In this document: positions 35,941 to 44,585 of the stretch, piece after piece
Layout: each line of letters starts with the position of its first letter
How positions within the stretch are numbered: position 1 is the first letter of the stretch
Assembly (NCBI GenBank): GCA_947426455.1
Contig: CANEEC010000001.1
Coordinates: forward strand, 1 to 64,000
Length of the DNA stretch: 64,000 nucleotides
Source: an uncultured Clostridia bacterium
GTDB taxonomy: Bacteria > Bacillota > Clostridia > Peptostreptococcales > Anaerovoracaceae
Reading direction: 5' to 3'
The notes under the pieces: generated by a model
Databases searched by the model: none
Told to the model about the DNA's origin: nothing
The model's input: only the letters and a program-made list of their open reading frames with translations
Program-made: the position numbers and the translations under genes

Positions 35941-37776
35941 ATGCAGGGAAAACACAGTTGGCCGGGTTCCATGCGGTGGCGGATCGTATTGATCTGCTTT
36001 CTGCTGGTGTTTATCGCCATGGTTGTGGTGGCGGTGTTCATCACCAACAGTCTGGAAACCTATCAGATGGATTCTCTGCGAAACAAGCTGACTTCCACCG
36101 TGGAGAAGGGGAGCTTTCTGAGGACGCTTTCGGAATACGATAACCTGCTGAACCATCAGGAGGAAATTCAGGAGACCATCATCGATACATGGGAGTTCGG
36201 ATTTTCGGAGGAACTGTCCATCGTGGACGACAATTTTACCATCGTGGCTTCCACCAACGAAAATCTCACGGGAGAAAATGCCTCTGAGGTATTGAATACC
36301 AGCATTTTGACCACGGCTATCATCGGCGGTTCCGTGGCGGAGGCTGACGGCGTTTTGACGGGCAACATCCCGGTGAAGCATCTGGTCTATCCCTTCGGCA
36401 GCGACGGAGAAGGACAGTGCAGAGGTGCCGTTTACATCCGCGCCGACCTGTCGGATATCTACGATTTCTCATCCCAATCCAAATATATCTTCATCTGCGC
36501 CATGATGTTGGCGCTGGTGATCACGGCGGTGCTGGGAATTTTGACCTCCAAGAGCATCACCGACCCCATCAACGACGTAACGCGGCAGGCGGAGCGAATG
36601 TCTTACGGGGATTTCAGTCAGGAGGTTACCGTAAAATCCGAGGACGAAATCGGGCGCCTGGCGGAGATGTTCAATCTGCTTCGGGAGAAGCTGGACTTCA
36701 CCCTGTCGGAGATGAGCAACGAAAAATCCAAGCTGGAAACCATCTTAAAATACATGGCGGACGGCCTGCTGGCCGTGGAGCTTTCGGGGCGGTTTATGCA
36801 CATCAATCCGGCGGCCATGCAGATGCTGGACATCCTGCCGGAGGATTTGGAAGGCCATACCTACGACCAGATCATGGAAAAATGCGGCAAACACCTGTCC
36901 TTAGAGGCGTTGCTGGAAGGCTCCAAAACCGGCGGCGCGCAGGACACCTTCGATTTTCGGGGCAATGTGTTTGCCATGAGATACGACCGGTTTAAAAACG
37001 AAAGCGGTCAGGACATGGGCGTCATCATACTGATTCAGGACATCACGGAGCGTCAGAAGCTGGAAAACATGCAGACCGACTTCGTGGCCAATGTATCCCA
37101 CGAGCTGAAAACGCCGCTGACCACGGTAAAGAGCTATACGGAAACCCTGTTGGACGGCGCGGTGGACGACCGGGAGACGGCGGTCAGCTTCTTGAACATC
37201 ATCGATACGGAGGCCGACCGGATGAACCGTCTGGTGAAGGATCTTCTCCAACTGTCCAGAATCGACCACCAGCGAGAGCGGTGGAGCATGAAGGAGAGCA
37301 ACCTCACCGCTTTGGTGAAGTCGGTGATTCCCAAGATCGAGCTTTCCGCCCGTCAAAAACAACAGCATTTGAACGTGTTGTTTGACGAAGATGCAAAAAT
37401 TCTGGTGAATATTGATAAAGACAGAATTGAGCAGGTAATTTTGAATATCTTGAGCAATGCCATCAAATATACCAACGAGGGCGGCCGCATCGATATCGAC
37501 ATGCTGGAGGGCGACGGCAACGTAAGGGTTATCGTTTCCGACAGCGGCATCGGCATCTCGGAAGCCGACATTCCCCGGGTATTTGAGCGGTTTTACCGGG
37601 TGGACAAAGCGCGTTCCCGCGCCATGGGCGGCACGGGGTTAGGGTTGTCCATTGCCAAGCAGATCGTGGAGGAACACCACGGCACCATCACCATCGAAAG
37701 TCAGGAGGGCAAGGGCACCAAAGTGTCCATTTCCCTTCCTCTGGCCATTCGCCGCGGCAAGCGGGGAATCGACTGA
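35941..37776 (+). CDS. walK: sensor histidine kinase, WalK/VicK-like
   Basis: Membrane kinase of 611 aa. TM1 spans about residues 13-36, an extracellular sensor about 37-180, and TM2 about 182-203 (YIFICAMMLALVITAVLGIL). A HAMP domain follows to about 256, then PAS at about 270-365. The HisKA phospho-acceptor is His387 in NVSHELKTPLTTVKSYTETL. The HATPase has the N box NILSNAIKYTNEGG, DSGIGI and GGTGLGLSIAKQI. The TM-HAMP-PAS-kinase layout and the H box are those of WalK. The usual partners walH, walI and walJ do not follow; a serine hydrolase gene does. Confidence 0.9.
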   Translation: MQGKHSWPGSMRWRIVLICFLLVFIAMVVVAVFITNSLETYQMDSLRNKLTSTVEKGSFLRTLSEYDNLLNHQEEIQETIIDTWEFGFSEELSIVDDNFTIVASTNENLTGENASEVLNTSILTTAIIGGSVAEADGVLTGNIPVKHLVYPFGSDGEGQCRGAVYIRADLSDIYDFSSQSKYIFICAMMLALVITAVLGILTSKSITDPINDVTRQAERMSYGDFSQEVTVKSEDEIGRLAEMFNLLREKLDFTLSEMSNEKSKLETILKYMADGLLAVELSGRFMHINPAAMQMLDILPEDLEGHTYDQIMEKCGKHLSLEALLEGSKTGGAQDTFDFRGNVFAMRYDRFKNESGQDMGVIILIQDITERQKLENMQTDFVANVSHELKTPLTTVKSYTETLLDGAVDDRETAVSFLNIIDTEADRMNRLVKDLLQLSRIDHQRERWSMKESNLTALVKSVIPKIELSARQKQQHLNVLFDEDAKILVNIDKDRIEQVILNILSNAIKYTNEGGRIDIDMLEGDGNVRVIVSDSGIGISEADIPRVFERFYRVDKARSRAMGGTGLGLSIAKQIVEEHHGTITIESQEGKGTKVSISLPLAIRRGKRGID

Positions 37777-37822
37777 TATTCACGACTGATATCCAATGGC
37801 GGCAAAGAAAAGGAGGCCTCTC

Positions 37823-38839
37823 ATGCAAATCAAAGATACCTATCGGAACTGCGAAGAATCTGTTACGCGGCTGCTGCAAAAGGGGATGGAACGGTGGAAG
37901 GTTCCCGGCATCACTGTGGCCATCATGGAACAGGGAAACATCGTCTACAAAAAGGCGCTGGGCGTAAAAAATCCGGCAGGCGATCCCGTAACGGAGGACA
38001 CGCTATTTGAAGCGGCTTCTCTGACTAAAACGCTGTTTGGAACCATGGTCATGGGAATGGCGCAGCGCGGTCAGTTGAATCTGGATCAACCCATTATGGA
38101 CGTCTATCAGGCCAAACCCTGGTCCGACGATCCTCTGTTTGCGAGCATAACGCCGCGCCACTGCCTGTGTCACGGCTCAGGCCTTCCCAACTGGGAAGAA
38201 CAACCCTTGAAATTCTTATTTCAACCCATGACAAGCTACAGTTATTCCGGCGAGGGATATTATCTCCTTCAGCACATGGTGGAACAGCTTACCGGTAAGG
38301 GATTGGACGATCTTCTGAAAGAGACCTTTCTGAAACCGCTGGGAATGAACCGTTCGGCGGCTTTCTGGACACCTGCCATCGGAGCGGCCTTCTCCAACGG
38401 CTACGACGGCGAAGGAGCGTCCATCAAAGTGAGAGATCGGGTGGATCTGGAGGGGGTCGCACCGGAACCCAACGCGGCCTGGTCGCTGTATTCCAACGCT
38501 TTCGAGATGATTCACTTCCTGAAATACGTGGCCGAACAGCGGGGAGGCCTAAGCGAAGAGCAGTTCGCCGAAATGCACCGTCCCCAGAACTGGGCTACGC
38601 CGGAAATTCCCTGGGGCCTGGGTTGGGGTTTAACGAAAAAAGACCCTGCAATCCTGTGGCACTGGGGCGACAACACCGGATTCAAATCCCTGTCCCTGCT
38701 GGATTGGAAGGAGAAAAACGCTCTGTCCATTTTTACCAACAGCGACAACGGCTTCGCCTTCTGGGAAGCCGTTGCAAAGGAACTGACCGACGCGCCCGTG
38801 AGCGATATCGCCGCCTTCGTCAAGGTGGCGGAAGCGTAG
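37823..38839 (+). CDS. serine hydrolase, beta-lactamase/class C family
   Basis: Penicillin-binding-protein fold hydrolase or esterase, 338 aa. The nucleophile tetrad is Ser66-x-x-Lys69 (ASLTK), the Tyr motif is YSYSGEGY, and the third motif is HWGDN near the C-terminus. The ATG at 37823 is chosen for AAAGGAGGCCTCTC. No signal peptide or membrane helix is visible, so a wall-facing D,D-peptidase role is doubtful despite the position after walRK; an intracellular esterase or amidohydrolase is possible. It is 46 bases past walK and ends at a strong terminator. Confidence 0.88.
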   Translation: MQIKDTYRNCEESVTRLLQKGMERWKVPGITVAIMEQGNIVYKKALGVKNPAGDPVTEDTLFEAASLTKTLFGTMVMGMAQRGQLNLDQPIMDVYQAKPWSDDPLFASITPRHCLCHGSGLPNWEEQPLKFLFQPMTSYSYSGEGYYLLQHMVEQLTGKGLDDLLKETFLKPLGMNRSAAFWTPAIGAAFSNGYDGEGASIKVRDRVDLEGVAPEPNAAWSLYSNAFEMIHFLKYVAEQRGGLSEEQFAEMHRPQNWATPEIPWGLGWGLTKKDPAILWHWGDNTGFKSLSLLDWKEKNALSIFTNSDNGFAFWEAVAKELTDAPVSDIAAFVKVAEA

Positions 38840-38867
38840 GGACGCGCCATATCATCTGCGACAACCC

Positions 38868-38897
38868 AAAGCGTTCGCCATGGCGGACGCTTTTTTT
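38868..38897 (+). terminator. rho-independent terminator
   Basis: AAAGCGTTCGCC / GGCGGACGCTTT (one G-U pair) followed by TTTTTTT, 29 bases past the serine hydrolase stop. Confidence 0.92.
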
Positions 38898-38969
38898 CAT
38901 GAGAACGGGCAACCGCGCCGCTTTCGGCGCATATACTGTACCAGCGCTTATTGGAAAAAGGAGGTCGTC

Positions 38970-39254
38970 ATGGAAGAAAGAAAGTCGGAAGTCAATGGCC
39001 GAAATCATACGGTATACATCGATAACCGGGAATCCCTGGTGGTAACGGACGTCAGCGACGTGGCCAGCTTCAGCGAAGATACCGTACTGTTCACTCTGTC
39101 TCAGGGCGGGTTGATGGTCAAGGGAGAAAATTTGCACATGCAGCAGCTGGATCTGGAAACGGGAAAGGCAGTGCTTTCGGGCAGCGTACAGTCGGCGGTC
39201 TACACCCAAAAGAAGAACCGGGAGAAAAACCTGCTGTCCCGGCTGCTGAAGTAG
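38970..39254 (+). CDS. yabP: sporulation protein YabP
   Basis: Mother-cell protein of the SafA/YabP type needed for spore formation in Bacillus. The 94 aa match the family: RNHTVYIDNRESLVVTDVSD, FTLSQGGLMVKGENLHMQQLD and GSVQSAVYTQKK. AAAGGAGGTCGTC precedes the ATG at 38970; the longer frame upstream passes through the terminator and has no ribosome site. It is followed by yabQ, and then by divIC, in the conserved order. Confidence 0.9.
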   Translation: MEERKSEVNGRNHTVYIDNRESLVVTDVSDVASFSEDTVLFTLSQGGLMVKGENLHMQQLDLETGKAVLSGSVQSAVYTQKKNREKNLLSRLLK

Positions 39255-39256
39255 CC

Positions 39257-39613
39257 ATGCGTCAGTGGATTTTAGGCTGGGAGATGTTCAGTCCCCAGGT
39301 ATGCCAACAGATTTTAGAGGTGGTGGTGATGACCCTGTGCGGCATGGTCATCGGACTTGCCCGAACGGTGGATCTGTGTACGGTGAAGCGATGGAAGCTG
39401 CATGCCCTGACCGCCTGGCTGCTGGAGGTGCTGTTTTGGGTAGCAAGTGGTTTTATCGCTGCGGAATTTTTGTATTACTGCGCCTATGGCGCTCTCAGCT
39501 TTCACGGGGTAGCGGCGATGGCCGGTGGTTTTTTTCTGTGGAAATACGCTTTTTGTCGGCAAATTGTAAGTTTTATAGGGATGGTATTTAGTGGACAGAA
39601 CCCGAATGAGTGA
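39257..39613 (+). CDS. yabQ: spore cortex biosynthesis protein YabQ
   Basis: Small membrane protein (118 aa) required for spore cortex formation. Hydrophobic segments are at about residues 18-38, 50-70 and 80-95. VVMTLCGMVIGLARTVDLC is the typical early YabQ segment, and the conserved place between yabP and divIC supports the call. The start lies 2 bases after the yabP stop without a strong ribosome site, so translation is probably coupled. Confidence 0.85.
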   Translation: MRQWILGWEMFSPQVCQQILEVVVMTLCGMVIGLARTVDLCTVKRWKLHALTAWLLEVLFWVASGFIAAEFLYYCAYGALSFHGVAAMAGGFFLWKYAFCRQIVSFIGMVFSGQNPNE

Positions 39614-39621
39614 GGTATAAT
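39592..39621 (+). promoter_or_regulatory. probable promoter of divIC
   Basis: TGGACA (39592-39597), an 18-base spacer and TATAAT (39616-39621). It overlaps the end of yabQ, giving divIC and the downstream housekeeping genes expression independent of sporulation. Confidence 0.7.
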
Positions 39622-39677
39622 GATAGGGTATCATTCGAAGAAACGGCATTTCAGGGGAACCGTCGGGGAACACGGAT

Positions 39678-40235
39678 ATGAGAAAGATGAGACGAAGCCG
39701 CGCCTTTAAAAAAGAAAGGGAAAACAACGTCATCGACATCGATGATGCCAGAAAGCAGCGGCGGAAAAAGAGAAAAGAAGAAAAAGAGAAAAGGGAAGAA
39801 AAGCAGGCAAAATCGGAAAAGGGCATAGCTTCTCAGCGCAGGCGCGCCAGAGGATACCGCCGGAGGCTGATCTATTTTTTGATCTTTGCTCTTATCGTGG
39901 GCGTGGTGACCTATACCGTGTGGAACCTTCACACGCTGCGGCAGCGCGAGGCAAAAGCGCAGGCGGAGCTTCAGGTGAAGCAGGAGGAAAAGGAGCGGCT
40001 GGAGCTGGAATTGGAAAACGTGGAAAGCGAAGAATCCGTGGAGCAGGAAGCCAGAGAACAGCTGCACATGATACGCCCGGGAGAGACGGTTTACATTCTG
40101 CCTCCCGATGAAACGAAAAAAGACGAAACCGACGCAGATGAAAACAGCGCAGAAGAAAATAATATAGACGAAACACAGAAAAATAAATCCAGCGAAAGTG
40201 AAACGGAAAACGATAAAAAAGAGGAGACCACATAG
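39678..40235 (+). CDS. divIC: septum formation initiator DivIC (FtsB-like)
   Basis: Bitopic division protein that with FtsL/DivIB activates septal wall synthesis. A very basic cytosolic tail (residues 1-62) precedes one membrane helix (about 63-83, LIYFLIFALIVGVVTYTVW). The Glu-rich coiled coil (about 90-125) and EQEAREQLHMIRPGETVYIL, the DivIC/FtsB end block, follow. A further 45-residue acidic tail rich in Glu/Asp/Asn makes it longer (185 aa) than the Bacillus protein (125). It ends one base before rnmV. Confidence 0.92.
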   Translation: MRKMRRSRAFKKERENNVIDIDDARKQRRKKRKEEKEKREEKQAKSEKGIASQRRRARGYRRRLIYFLIFALIVGVVTYTVWNLHTLRQREAKAQAELQVKQEEKERLELELENVESEESVEQEAREQLHMIRPGETVYILPPDETKKDETDADENSAEENNIDETQKNKSSESETENDKKEETT

Positions 40236-40790
40236 ATGATCAAAGAAGTGATCGTGGTGGAGGGACGGGACGATGAACAGGCGGTACGCCGGGCTGTGGA
40301 AGCGTCCACCATCGCCACCCACGGTTTTGGAATTGCCAAAAGCACCTGGCAGCTGATCGAAAAGGCTTATGAGGAGCGGGGAATCATCGTGTTCACCGAT
40401 CCCGACTTTGCGGGGGAACAGATTCGGAAGCGGATCACGGACAAGTTCCCGAAGGCCAAACAGGCTTACCTCACCCAGGCGGAGGCCTGGAAGGACGGGG
40501 ACATCGGCATTGAGAACGCACAACCCGAAGATATCGCCGACGCGCTGAGCAAGGCAAGAGCCACCGCTGTGGAGGGGCGTCGAACCTTCGACCAAAGCGA
40601 TTTATTCGCCATGGAGCTGATGGGAAAAGAACATTCCGCTGAATTGAGGAATCTGGTGGGACGAACCCTTGGCATCGGCTACGGAAACGGAAAGCTGTTT
40701 TTAAAGCGGCTGAATGAATATGCAGTGACGAGAGAGGAGTTGACTGCCGCATGGACAAGCTGTATGCGCCAACTACAATCCGAAAAATAA
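40236..40790 (+). CDS. rnmV: ribonuclease M5
   Basis: TOPRIM-domain endonuclease that matures 5S rRNA in low-GC Gram-positives. EVIVVEGRDD supplies the catalytic Glu and FTDPDFAGEQIRKRI the DxD pair. SKARATAVEGRRTFDQSDLF is in the C-terminal RNase M5 region. Length is 184 aa. The ATG directly abuts the divIC stop and the 3' end overlaps rsmA by 40 bases, the usual rnmV-rsmA arrangement. Confidence 0.95.
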   Translation: MIKEVIVVEGRDDEQAVRRAVEASTIATHGFGIAKSTWQLIEKAYEERGIIVFTDPDFAGEQIRKRITDKFPKAKQAYLTQAEAWKDGDIGIENAQPEDIADALSKARATAVEGRRTFDQSDLFAMELMGKEHSAELRNLVGRTLGIGYGNGKLFLKRLNEYAVTREELTAAWTSCMRQLQSEK

Positions 40791-41623
40791 AACAAAAGCA
40801 TAAATTCCATCTGTCAAAGAGCTTGGGACAGAATTTTCTCACCGATGGCAACATCGTAGCCAATATTGTAGAAAGCTGCGGCGCGGGGGAAGAAGACCTG
40901 GTCATCGAAATCGGCCCCGGCATCGGCGTCCTTACCGCGCAGGCCGCGGAGGCTGCCGGCAAAGTGGTGGCGGTGGAAGTGGACAAGCACCTGATTCCCA
41001 TTTTAAAAGAAACCTTGGCGGAATATTCCAATGTGACGGTGGTCAATCAGGATATCCTGAAAACCGATGTGACACAGCTGATTGCAGAGCATCGGATGAT
41101 TGGCGATCGTCCGGCGAAAGGGATAAAAATCATCGGCAATCTGCCATACTATATCACCACGCCCATCATCATGAAGCTGTTGGAAGAACAGGTTCCCTGC
41201 GACAGCATTACCATTATGCTGCAAAAGGAAGTGGCGGAACGTATCCAGGCGCCGCCTGGTTCCCGCATCTACGGCGCGCTGTCGGTGGCGGTGCAGTACC
41301 ACTGTGAAGTCACCTATGTGATGACGGTACCGAAGGAGGTATTTCATCCGCAGCCCAAGGTGGATTCCGCGGTGATTCGTCTGGATCGGCGAACCCAACG
41401 GCCGGTGGAACTCACGGACGAGAGACTGTTCTTCGAAGCGGTCAAAGCCGGTTTCGGCCAGCGGCGAAAGACGCTGCTCAACGCGCTGACCGGTGTTCGA
41501 GGGAAAACCAAAGAAGAAATAGCGGTCATGTTAGAGGCCGCGGGAGTTGAGGCAAATCGTCGGGCGGAGACGCTGACCATGGGGGAGTTTGCATCCATCG
41601 CCAACGAGATTGCAAAGCAGTAA
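40751..41623 (+). CDS. rsmA: 16S rRNA (adenine1518/1519-N6)-dimethyltransferase KsgA
   Basis: Dimethylates two adjacent adenines near the 3' end of 16S rRNA; loss gives kasugamycin resistance. KSLGQNFLTDGNI at residue ~23, the SAM loop VIEIGPGIGVLT and the catalytic motif IIGNLPYYITTPII are all intact, and FHPQPKVDSAVI is the later family block. Length is 290 aa. It overlaps rnmV by 40 bases in another frame. Confidence 0.97.
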   Translation: MDKLYAPTTIRKIKQKHKFHLSKSLGQNFLTDGNIVANIVESCGAGEEDLVIEIGPGIGVLTAQAAEAAGKVVAVEVDKHLIPILKETLAEYSNVTVVNQDILKTDVTQLIAEHRMIGDRPAKGIKIIGNLPYYITTPIIMKLLEEQVPCDSITIMLQKEVAERIQAPPGSRIYGALSVAVQYHCEVTYVMTVPKEVFHPQPKVDSAVIRLDRRTQRPVELTDERLFFEAVKAGFGQRRKTLLNALTGVRGKTKEEIAVMLEAAGVEANRRAETLTMGEFASIANEIAKQ

Positions 41624-41661
41624 CAACCGATTAGGGAAAAGAGAATTACGGGGAAACAACA

Positions 41662-43686
41662 TTGGAGATAACAAAAGAAAACGAAAAGCAAAACGAAATA
41701 CAGGAGAAAAAACGAAAACAACTGTGGAATTACCCGCTGTGCCGCATCATGGCGCTGGCGGTGGGTTTGACGTTATATATGGAGATCTGGAATCAGAAAA
41801 GTTTAGGGGGGTTGTGGAATTTCATCGGCAATCGTCCTGTGGCCTTCGGCATCAATCTGCTGATCGTACTGGCCACTTTGGCGCCGGGATTTTTATTTCG
41901 GCGGCGAATCTTCTATGTGACGTTTATGTCGCTGGTCTGGATCATTGGAGGAACCGTCAACGGCGTTATTTTAACCCAGCGCATCACGCCGTTTACCATC
42001 AACGATTTCGATGTGGTGCAGACGGGACTGGGCGTTTTGCCCAACTACTTTTCCAATACGGAGCTTTACGCCATGGCAGGAGGAATTATCGCCACGGTGG
42101 TCATACTGGTCATCGTCTTCTGTAAAGCGCCAAAGGTGGAAAAGAGAAGCCTGTGGAAGGGCGCGCTGATCACGGCGATCTGCGTTGCCGCGGCGCTTGG
42201 CGGAACGGAGGCGGCGCTGCGGCAGGGAGAACTTTCCAACGTATTCAACAATCTGGGCGACGCTTATCAGAAATACGGGTTTGCCTATTGCTTTGGCAGC
42301 ACCTGGCTGAATCGGGGCGTAACCAGGCCCTCTAACTATTCCCAGGAGCGGATGCTGGGCGTTTTGGATAACATCGAAGAAGAGAGAGACTGGGATTCGG
42401 AGGCGCCCAATCGCCTTCCCAATATTGTGTACGTGCAGTTGGAATCCTTTATGGATCCCCAGTACATCAAATGGCTGGAATGTTCGGAGGATCCCCTGCC
42501 AAACTGGCGCAGGATCAAACGTCGCGGAAGCGACGGTTTCCTTACAGTGCCTGTGGTGGGAGCCGGAACCTCCAACACGGAAATGGAAATTCTGACGGGA
42601 ATGAGAATTCGTTTCTTCGGCCCGGGCGAATATCCTTTCGAGACCATCCTGAAAAAGACTACGGTGGAAACGACGGCCTATAGCCTGAAAGAGCTGGGAT
42701 ACGCCACCCACGCGCTGCATAACCATCGGGGCGTATTCTACGGACGGAACGAAATCTATGCCAATCTGGGCTTCGACGATTTCACATCGCTGGAATACAT
42801 GTTGAACGTGACCAAAACTCCGAAGAACTGGGCGCGAGACGAGGTGCTGACCGACGAAATTATGACGGCGCTGCAGTCCACCGAAGGAAGGGATTACGTC
42901 TACACCGTATCGGTGCAGGGTCACGGCAAGTATCCCACGAAAAAGGTGTATGACGAGCCGGAAATTCAGATCCAAAGCAACGACCCCACCGTCAGTCAGG
43001 AACGGTTGAATCAGTTTGAATACTACGTCCAGCAGGTTCACGAAATGGATCAGTTCATCGGCGAACTCACCGATGCGCTGAGCCGGTGGGACGAGCCCAC
43101 CGTGGTGGTCTTTTACGGAGATCATCTGCCCAATCTGGACATCGAAAAAAATGAGCTTACGAATCGCGACCTGTTCCAGACGGAATACGTGGTCTGGAGC
43201 AATTTCCGCATGAGACAGAAAGACCAGGATCTGTACGCCTATCAGTTGTCTGCGGAGCTGTTCGACCAGCTGGGCATCCACGCGGGAACCATGATTCAGT
43301 TCCACCAGACCCAGCAGGAGCGCACCAGCTACATTTCCAACTTAAAGGCGCTTCAGTATGACATGCTGTACGGCCAGCGATATATCTACGGAGAAAAGGG
43401 AATGCCGAAGCCTACGGATCTGAAGATGGGAATTCGGGATATCGTGGTGACCAACGTCTTTTCTTCTGCCGGCAAATGGTACGTACAGGGAGAAAATTTC
43501 ACCCCCTACAGCGAGGTGACGGTGGACGGAGAAATTCTGGATACCGATTATATCAGTGAAAACCTGCTTCTGGTCAACGGAGTGATGACGCTTCCCGATG
43601 CGTCCCAAATCCAGATCAGCCAGGTAGAAAAATACAGGGTAGTGCTGTCCGTATCGCCGGAGACACTTCCCGAAGAAGAACCATAG
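41662..43686 (+). CDS. LTA synthase family sulfatase-fold membrane protein
   Basis: Membrane-anchored alkaline-phosphatase-superfamily enzyme, 674 aa. Several membrane helices fill residues 30-190. The extracellular sulfatase domain runs from about 245, with NIVYVQLESFMDP (metal site), the nucleophile Thr in GAGTSNTEMEILTG, and VFYGDHLPNL (metal site). Relatives transfer phosphoglycerol (LtaS) or phosphoethanolamine-type groups. An extra ~90-residue C-terminal domain (from about 570) looks like an Ig-like or TIG fold and is not in LtaS. The TTG start at 41662 follows GGGGA by 7 bases; the next ATG would remove the region before TM1. Confidence 0.85.
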   Translation: MEITKENEKQNEIQEKKRKQLWNYPLCRIMALAVGLTLYMEIWNQKSLGGLWNFIGNRPVAFGINLLIVLATLAPGFLFRRRIFYVTFMSLVWIIGGTVNGVILTQRITPFTINDFDVVQTGLGVLPNYFSNTELYAMAGGIIATVVILVIVFCKAPKVEKRSLWKGALITAICVAAALGGTEAALRQGELSNVFNNLGDAYQKYGFAYCFGSTWLNRGVTRPSNYSQERMLGVLDNIEEERDWDSEAPNRLPNIVYVQLESFMDPQYIKWLECSEDPLPNWRRIKRRGSDGFLTVPVVGAGTSNTEMEILTGMRIRFFGPGEYPFETILKKTTVETTAYSLKELGYATHALHNHRGVFYGRNEIYANLGFDDFTSLEYMLNVTKTPKNWARDEVLTDEIMTALQSTEGRDYVYTVSVQGHGKYPTKKVYDEPEIQIQSNDPTVSQERLNQFEYYVQQVHEMDQFIGELTDALSRWDEPTVVVFYGDHLPNLDIEKNELTNRDLFQTEYVVWSNFRMRQKDQDLYAYQLSAELFDQLGIHAGTMIQFHQTQQERTSYISNLKALQYDMLYGQRYIYGEKGMPKPTDLKMGIRDIVVTNVFSSAGKWYVQGENFTPYSEVTVDGEILDTDYISENLLLVNGVMTLPDASQIQISQVEKYRVVLSVSPETLPEEEP

Positions 43687-43707
43687 AATGTTAAGGAGGA
43701 TCATGTC

Positions 43708-44085
43708 ATGAAAAAACCAGTTGCAACGAAAAACGCACCGGCGGCCATCGGCCCTTACGCTCAGGCAAACATTGTAGGAGGCCTGCTGTTTGCCTCCGGT
43801 CAGCTTCCGGCGGATCCGGAGACCGGAAACATCCCTGAGGGCATTGAGGCTCAGGCGACCCAGTCTTTGAAAAATGTGAAGGCTATCGTGGAGGCTGCGG
43901 GAAGTTCCATGGATAAGGTAATCAAGACCACCGTATTCATGAAGGATATGAACGATTTTGCCAAGATGAACGCCATCTACGCCACCTTCTTTACCGAAGG
44001 GCAATATCCTTCTCGCTCTGCCATCGAGGTAGCGCGTCTGCCCAAGGACGTTCTCATTGAGATCGAGGTTATCGCAGAGGTATAA
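43708..44085 (+). CDS. ridA: RidA family enamine/imine deaminase
   Basis: Trimeric YjgF/YER057c/UK114 protein that hydrolyses reactive 2-aminoacrylate released by PLP enzymes. The 125 aa contain APAAIGPYAQANIVGGLLFA, the conserved Arg in YPSRSAIEVARLPKD, and IEIEVIAEV at the C-terminus. AAGGAGGATCATGTC precedes the ATG. It follows the LTA-synthase-like gene by 22 bases. Confidence 0.96.
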   Translation: MKKPVATKNAPAAIGPYAQANIVGGLLFASGQLPADPETGNIPEGIEAQATQSLKNVKAIVEAAGSSMDKVIKTTVFMKDMNDFAKMNAIYATFFTEGQYPSRSAIEVARLPKDVLIEIEVIAEV

Positions 44086-44091
44086 GCGGCT

Positions 44092-44460
44092 ATGGCATTG
44101 GTATTGAGAACGCTTTTGATTGTGGTTTGTATGATCGTGGGCGCTTTTCTCGACGCGCAGCTGAACATCTATGCGGGCGCATCGGGGAATCTGCTGTTTT
44201 TAGCCTCCATCGCTACGTACATCGTGTACTTTGCCGTAGGGGTGACGCTGGGAACCATCTTCAACCCGCGTCTCACAAAGAACAATCAGAAAATGATATA
44301 TCTGTTTCCCATCATCATTTTTATCATCATCGGCGTTACGCCGTTGTTCAATTTGGTGATGCCCATGCTGGCTATCAATCGGTTCACCATATATCTGAAA
44401 CAGTTTACTTATCTGTCCTGGACGATTGTAGGCGCTTTTACAGCGCTGATCTTCCGGTAA
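44092..44460 (+). CDS. hypothetical membrane protein, four helices
   Basis: No family recognised. The 122 aa are nearly all hydrophobic, with segments at about residues 5-22, 34-54, 67-88 and 97-119. A basic loop (NPRLTKNNQK) between the second and third helices suggests an even-numbered helical bundle with both ends on one side. It starts 6 bases after ridA and ends before a terminator, so it belongs to the same transcript. The ribosome site is weak (GAGGTATAAGCGGCT). Confidence 0.7.
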   Translation: MALVLRTLLIVVCMIVGAFLDAQLNIYAGASGNLLFLASIATYIVYFAVGVTLGTIFNPRLTKNNQKMIYLFPIIIFIIIGVTPLFNLVMPMLAINRFTIYLKQFTYLSWTIVGAFTALIFR

Positions 44461-44492
44461 CCGCAGATGAATACATAAAGGACGATAAAACA

Positions 44493-44537
44493 AAAAAGGC
44501 CTTGTCAACTCTTCGGAGCTGCAAGGTCTTTATATTT
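44493..44537. terminator. bidirectional terminator
   Basis: AAAGGCCTTG / CAAGGTCTTT stem with an inner ACTC-TTCG-GAG hairpin. It is flanked by an A run on one side and TTTATATTTTT on the other, between convergent genes. Confidence 0.8.
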
Positions 44538-44585
44538 TTGGCGAAACTGCGTCGCTAAGTCATGGAGATTGCTTTTTTCTACATT

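Noticed and set aside
37560-37585. Noc-like palindrome ATTCCCCGGGTATTT in walK
   Set aside because: Three mismatches to the Bacillus Noc consensus and a Pro/Arg-coding context; chance is likely.
38920-38960. sigma-E-type promoter (CATATACT) upstream of yabP
   Set aside because: The -10-like sequence is suggestive, but no ATA-type -35 is found at the right distance; not supported enough to list.
41971-43305. 444-codon open frame antisense to the LTA-synthase-like gene
   Set aside because: The sense frame carries complete sulfatase motifs; the antisense product has no recognisable domain.
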